Source: Persicitalea sp963803495 (GTDB taxonomy: Bacteria > Bacteroidota > Bacteroidia > Cytophagales > Spirosomataceae). Taken from it: a stretch of 64,000 nt of DNA. The notes below the pieces were generated by a model. The model saw nothing but the letters and a program-made list of their open reading frames with translations, was not told the DNA's origin and did not search any database. The translations under genes were made by a program, and so were the position numbers. Below, piece by piece: positions 61,005 to 64,000 of the stretch (position 1 is its first letter; the number at the start of each line of letters is the position of its first letter). Location of the stretch: contig CAWDMP010000002.1 in the NCBI GenBank assembly GCA_963803495.1, forward strand, positions 4,526,001 to 4,590,000. Reading direction: 5' to 3'.

Positions 61005-62417
61005 TTGCTGAGTTTTTTTCGCGCCAATCTGACCTACCAAAACATCAGCCTGGTGCTCTTCTTCGCCTTGCTCCGGCTGCCCTTTTTTTGGGATCAGGTA
61101 CCCTTGCTCATTCCCGAGTTGAGCTGGATGCTGGTGGGCGAGCAGATGAACCGCGGCTTTATGCTCTACCGCGACGTCTGGGACAACGTGAGTCCCCTTT
61201 CGGGGATGGTGTACTGGGGGCTGGACCGATTCTTTGGCCGCTCTCAAACGGCTTTTCAAGTCGTGGCAGCGCTAATTTCGGTGTTCCAAATCGTGTACTT
61301 CAACTACATCATCCGGGCCCGCGATGCCTTTCCTGAGCGAAGCAATGTACCCGGCGCGATCTACGCGATATTCCTCACGATGTCATTTGACTTGGGTACG
61401 CTTTCGCCGATGCTGATGGCCTCGACCTTGCTACTGCTGGCTCTGGGTACAATGATCAAGATGCTGGAACGGCGGCAGATTACCAACGAGATATTTGAGA
61501 TGGGCATCTACATCGGACTCGCCACGCTCTTTTACCTACCCGCCGCGCTATTCATGGTGTGGGCATTCGTGACGTTGTTACTCTATACTGGAGCTACCCT
61601 TCGCCAACACGTACTGGGCTTTTTCGGAGCGATTTTTCCGCTGTTGATGGTGATGCTCTACTTTTACCTCAACGACGGCATTCGGAGCCTCAACCGCAAT
61701 TTGTTGCTTTCGGTATTTCAGGTAAAACAATACGCCCTCAACGATTTCTCTTCGCTCGTATTCACGCTGGCCGTGCCGTTGTTTGTCAGTGTGTTGGGCT
61801 TCATGCGGATGCTGGTAGCCACGCGGCTGGTCAACTACCAGTCGAGTATTCAACAGATGATGGCACTTTGGATCATTACCGCAGTGCTCATGATTCCGCT
61901 CATGCAGTACCTGGCGCCCATGCAGTTCGTGGTGTTCCTGCCCGCGCTGGCGTATTTTTCAACCTTTTACTTTCAAAGTTTCAAGCGCCGCTGGCTGGCC
62001 GAGACCGGGTTTCTGCTTTTTGTGGGTAGTATTACATTGATCCAGTTGCAGGGACTTTTGAATTTCACCCCCGGCTGGTCGGTCGGCCGATTGGAAAGTC
62101 TTCGCGCCCGACCCGCCCTATTGCCGGACGCCATCCGCAACCAGCGGATTCTGGTGATCGGTGAGGACGAAGGCGAATACCTCCAAAACCTCACTGCCAC
62201 ACCCTACCTCAACTGGGACCTGGCGCGCTACGATCTCAAAAATCTGGACAATTTCGATAGCGTGATCCATATTTACGACAATTTCCAGCAGGACCCGCCC
62301 GACTACGTCATCGATAAGGAGAACGTCATGCCGCAACTCTTCAAGCGCGTACCAGCCTTGAGGAAGAACTACCAGGCCAGTGCCTGGAAGGGAATTTACG
62401 AACGAACCGAGCGGTAG
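61005..62417 (+). CDS. DUF6427-type polytopic membrane protein
   Basis: The frame starts at a TTG (61005) and gives 470 aa with about ten hydrophobic segments over the first 375 residues. A soluble C-terminal tail follows (RILVIGEDEGEYLQNL... to YERTER). The conserved N-terminal pattern (LSFFRANLTYQNISLVLFF, then LLIPELSWMLVGE and LYRDVWDNVSPLSGMVYW) matches DUF6427, a Bacteroidota-specific membrane family of unknown role. Some resemblance to glycosyltransferase-type GT-C membrane layouts exists, but no catalytic loop can be named. Divergent from rbfA and convergent with rpiB, with 8 bp between the stops. Confidence 0.82.
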   Translation: MLSFFRANLTYQNISLVLFFALLRLPFFWDQVPLLIPELSWMLVGEQMNRGFMLYRDVWDNVSPLSGMVYWGLDRFFGRSQTAFQVVAALISVFQIVYFNYIIRARDAFPERSNVPGAIYAIFLTMSFDLGTLSPMLMASTLLLLALGTMIKMLERRQITNEIFEMGIYIGLATLFYLPAALFMVWAFVTLLLYTGATLRQHVLGFFGAIFPLLMVMLYFYLNDGIRSLNRNLLLSVFQVKQYALNDFSSLVFTLAVPLFVSVLGFMRMLVATRLVNYQSSIQQMMALWIITAVLMIPLMQYLAPMQFVVFLPALAYFSTFYFQSFKRRWLAETGFLLFVGSITLIQLQGLLNFTPGWSVGRLESLRARPALLPDAIRNQRILVIGEDEGEYLQNLTATPYLNWDLARYDLKNLDNFDSVIHIYDNFQQDPPDYVIDKENVMPQLFKRVPALRKNYQASAWKGIYERTER

Positions 62418-62425
62418 GTGCCAAC

Positions 62426-62857
62426 TCAACAGGCGATTTTGCTCACCCGATTCTGGTGCCGACCGCCTTCAAAATCGGTACTCAGAAACCTCTGTACCGA
62501 TTCGAGGGCTACTTCGATGGCAATAAAACGCACGGGCAGGCAAATAATATTAGCGTCGTTGTGCTTGCGGGTCAATTCGGCTATTTCGGCTTCCCACACG
62601 AGGGCGGCGCGGATATGCTGATGCTTGTTGGCCGTAATGCACACGCCCTGCCCACTGCCGCAAAGCAAAATGCCCCGCTCGAACTCACCCCCCTCCACGG
62701 CGGAGGACACGGGATGGGCAAAATCGGGATAATCGACCGATTCGGCGCTGTCGGTACCATAGTCGGTTACCTCGTAGCCGTGGGCCTGCAACCACGCTTT
62801 GATGGGTTGTTTGTAAGGAAATCCGGCGTGATCGGAACCAATCGCAATTTTTTTCAT
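62426..62857 (-). CDS. rpiB: Ribose-5-phosphate isomerase B
   Basis: The 143-aa enzyme of the non-oxidative pentose phosphate pathway interconverts ribose-5-P and ribulose-5-P. The family motifs are all present: IAIGSDHAGFPYK at the start, VTDYGTDSAESVDYPDFAH near 30-48, and the catalytic CGSGQGVCITANK near 66-78 with the Cys base. NIICLPVRF near 103 is also typical. Length is normal. Single gene. Confidence 0.92.
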   Translation of the reverse strand: MKKIAIGSDHAGFPYKQPIKAWLQAHGYEVTDYGTDSAESVDYPDFAHPVSSAVEGGEFERGILLCGSGQGVCITANKHQHIRAALVWEAEIAELTRKHNDANIICLPVRFIAIEVALESVQRFLSTDFEGGRHQNRVSKIAC

Positions 62858-63112
62858 AGGTTCGGGGTTATTAAGGGCTATCGGCTTTCAGCAATTAGCT
62901 TGATCCGGCGCACCGGACGACGCATTTTACCTAGTAGATTAAGTATTGTCAAAAAAATTAATCAGACAAAGGTAACGACTTTACCATTTTATAATACGAG
63001 GATTGAGGAAGGTGGAACCACCGTATATCAATTAGTAGGGTATTCTATCATTCACTCCGCTTCGGCCTTTAGGTTTGCAGGACAGTACTATTCCAAGATT
63101 TGGTAGCTTGCC
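62858..63112. other. Spacer between rpiB and the IS110 element
   Basis: AT-rich sequence with the rpiB promoter region on the minus strand. The left boundary of the inserted element is somewhere near the right part of this stretch, but no direct repeat marks it. IS110 elements usually leave none. No gene seen. Confidence 0.4.
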
Positions 63113-63114
63113 GG

Positions 63115-63290
63115 AAAGACAAACAGGACGGGCTATCCTATCGCGCGGCAAGGTTAGCGGCCTATGGTCCGATTCAGGACCCGTCCTGTCTTTGCTTGCA
63201 AAAGGTTCGTATAGAAATGTGGGACAACAGGCCCGTTAGCAAGGTATTGAACAACTGTGCAAGCATTCATTCTCAAACCCCTAAACTACA
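63115..63290 (+). ncRNA. Candidate IS110 bridge RNA
   Basis: AAAGA (63115-63119) pairs with TCTTT (63189-63193), and CAGGACGGG (63124-63132) with CCCGTCCTG (63180-63188). Together they make a 14-bp stem with a 4-nt bulge that encloses 47 nt. A further 100 nt of non-coding sequence leads to the transposase ATG. Size and position fit the bridge RNAs of IS110-group elements, which hold target- and donor-binding loops. I could not assign the two loops because the right end of the element and its target are not visible. Confidence 0.45.
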
Positions 63291-63297
63291 AACCAAC

Positions 63298-64000
63298 ATG
63301 GACATTCGCTATTACATTGGCATCGACATCTCCAAAGCGACACTCGACTGGGCCGTTTACGATGGTAAGAATATGGTGCTCCAAACCAGCACCCCCAACA
63401 CCGTGACGGGCATAAAAACCGCCCTGCGGCTGCTTAAAACGCTGCCTGACTGGAATCCTGCCGACGCGGTCTTCTGCATGGAGCACACGGGCATCTACAA
63501 CGCCCACCTGCTCGACTTCCTCCACAAACTCCGTTTTCCCATCTGGCTGGAGTCCTCGCTCCAGATCAAGAAGGCCAGCGGCCTGCAGCGGGGCAAGACC
63601 GACAGCATCGACGCCCAGCGGATCGCCGAGTACGCCCGCCGGTTCCGGGACAGAATCCGCCTTTGGCAACCGCCCCGAGCCGTCGTGCAGCAGTTGGCCC
63701 TGCTCAGTGCGGCCCGCCAGCGGCTGATCGGCGTCTACAACCAGTTGGCCGGGCCTCTGGCCGAGCATCAGGGCTTCATCAGCCCTACCTTCCAAAAGCA
63801 ACTGCGCAAAGGTTGCCAAGCATCGCTGGCCGCCATCGAGAAAGACCGCAAGGCGATTGACAAATCCATCGAACAACTCATCGAGGGCGACCAGCAGCTC
63901 AAAGAACTCTTCGGGCTGATGACTTCCATCCCCGGTATTGGCCCGGCCACCGCCACCGAAGTGGTGATTTCCACCAACGAGTTGAAGAACATCACCGACC
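63298..64000 (+). CDS. IS110-family transposase (DEDD recombinase), C-terminus beyond window
   Basis: I read this frame from ATG 63298; 234 residues are visible and it stays open to the window end. The RuvC-like DEDD domain has YYIGIDISKATLDWAV (first Asp near 10), CMEHTGIYNAHLLDFL (Glu near 62) and KTDSIDAQRIAEYARRF (the two Asp near 102-106). A coiled-coil helix follows (KDRKAIDKSIEQLIEGDQQL). The start of the C-terminal Transposase_20 domain is seen in LMTSIPGIGPATATEVV, which normally carries the catalytic Ser further on, outside this window. IS110 enzymes recombine through a circular intermediate guided by a bridge RNA. Confidence 0.9.
   Translation, partial: MDIRYYIGIDISKATLDWAVYDGKNMVLQTSTPNTVTGIKTALRLLKTLPDWNPADAVFCMEHTGIYNAHLLDFLHKLRFPIWLESSLQIKKASGLQRGKTDSIDAQRIAEYARRFRDRIRLWQPPRAVVQQLALLSAARQRLIGVYNQLAGPLAEHQGFISPTFQKQLRKGCQASLAAIEKDRKAIDKSIEQLIEGDQQLKELFGLMTSIPGIGPATATEVVISTNELKNITD

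Larger units (their letters stand above)
63113..64000 (+). mobile_element. IS110-family insertion sequence, left part
   Basis: The element contains an IS110-family DEDD transposase gene cut by the window edge, preceded by about 185 bp of structured non-coding DNA. Such a long structured leader is where IS110-group elements encode their bridge RNA. Boundaries are approximate, since terminal inverted repeats are not expected in this group. Confidence 0.75.

Noticed and set aside
62456..63106. 216-aa open frame antisense to rpiB and into the spacer
   Set aside because: Its first half is the shadow of rpiB and the rest is AT-rich spacer without coding character.

Overview
The window looks like chromosome of a Bacteroidota bacterium of the Cytophagales (Spirosomaceae-like). 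The evidence is two SusC/SusD pairs with ECF sigma and FecR-type genes, promoters of the TTTG / TAnnTTTG type, lineage-typical families (DUF4385, DUF6427, DUF6503, DUF2141, DUF1080, DUF1549/DUF1553) and moderately high GC coding sequence. I saw no rRNA, tRNA or CRISPR array.

Layout. 0-2.2 kb: two overlapping P-loop ATPases under a promoter embedded in 16-bp repeats. 2.3-9.3 kb: sterol-desaturase-type hydroxylase, a 53-aa HigA-N-like protein, DUF1080 protein, MsbA-type ABC exporter, penicillin-acylase-family hydrolase, DUF2141 protein. 9.4-14.1 kb: lipoprotein, TIM-barrel sugar-phosphate isomerase, DUF4385, topoisomerase IB, SMP-30 protein. 14.2-22.8 kb: housekeeping metabolism (PLP trans-sulfuration enzyme, App1 phosphatase divergent from a DAG-kinase-like gene, ribD, frameshifted nagA, aroE, DedA, comA, thioesterase). 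22.8-26.8 kb: accessory and damaged genes (ATPase-nuclease, esterase, ABC ATPase with a small membrane partner). 26.9-34.4 kb: sigma/FecR/SusC(STN)/SusD system whose susC carries about nine frameshifts. 34.5-36.8 kb: RluE-type pseudouridine synthase, creatininase, DJ-1/PfpI protein. 36.9-47.2 kb: polysaccharide-utilisation locus with two heparinase II/III-family lyases (both frameshifted), an intact SusD and SusC, a FecR reduced to its N-terminal domain, and a sigma factor. 47.3-62.9 kb: small lipoprotein, polA, collagen-like lipoprotein, SHOCT-like protein, cytochrome/DUF1549/DUF1553 protein, a doubly broken toxin-antitoxin pair, DUF6503, M1 aminopeptidase, FtsX/LolE-type permease, rbfA, DUF6427 and rpiB. 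63.1-64 kb: left part of an IS110-family element with a candidate bridge RNA.

Two features cut across the whole window. First, many gene junctions hold short arrays of degenerate words phased at exactly 7 or 8 bp. These usually touch a stop codon and often have a second arm in inverted orientation; each junction has its own vocabulary but keeps a constant period. I do not know a named family for them in this phylum. Second, single-base frameshifts are concentrated in accessory genes between about 18 and 40 kb, while 40.9-55 kb is free of them. Local sequence error and recent decay cannot be told apart from sequence alone.
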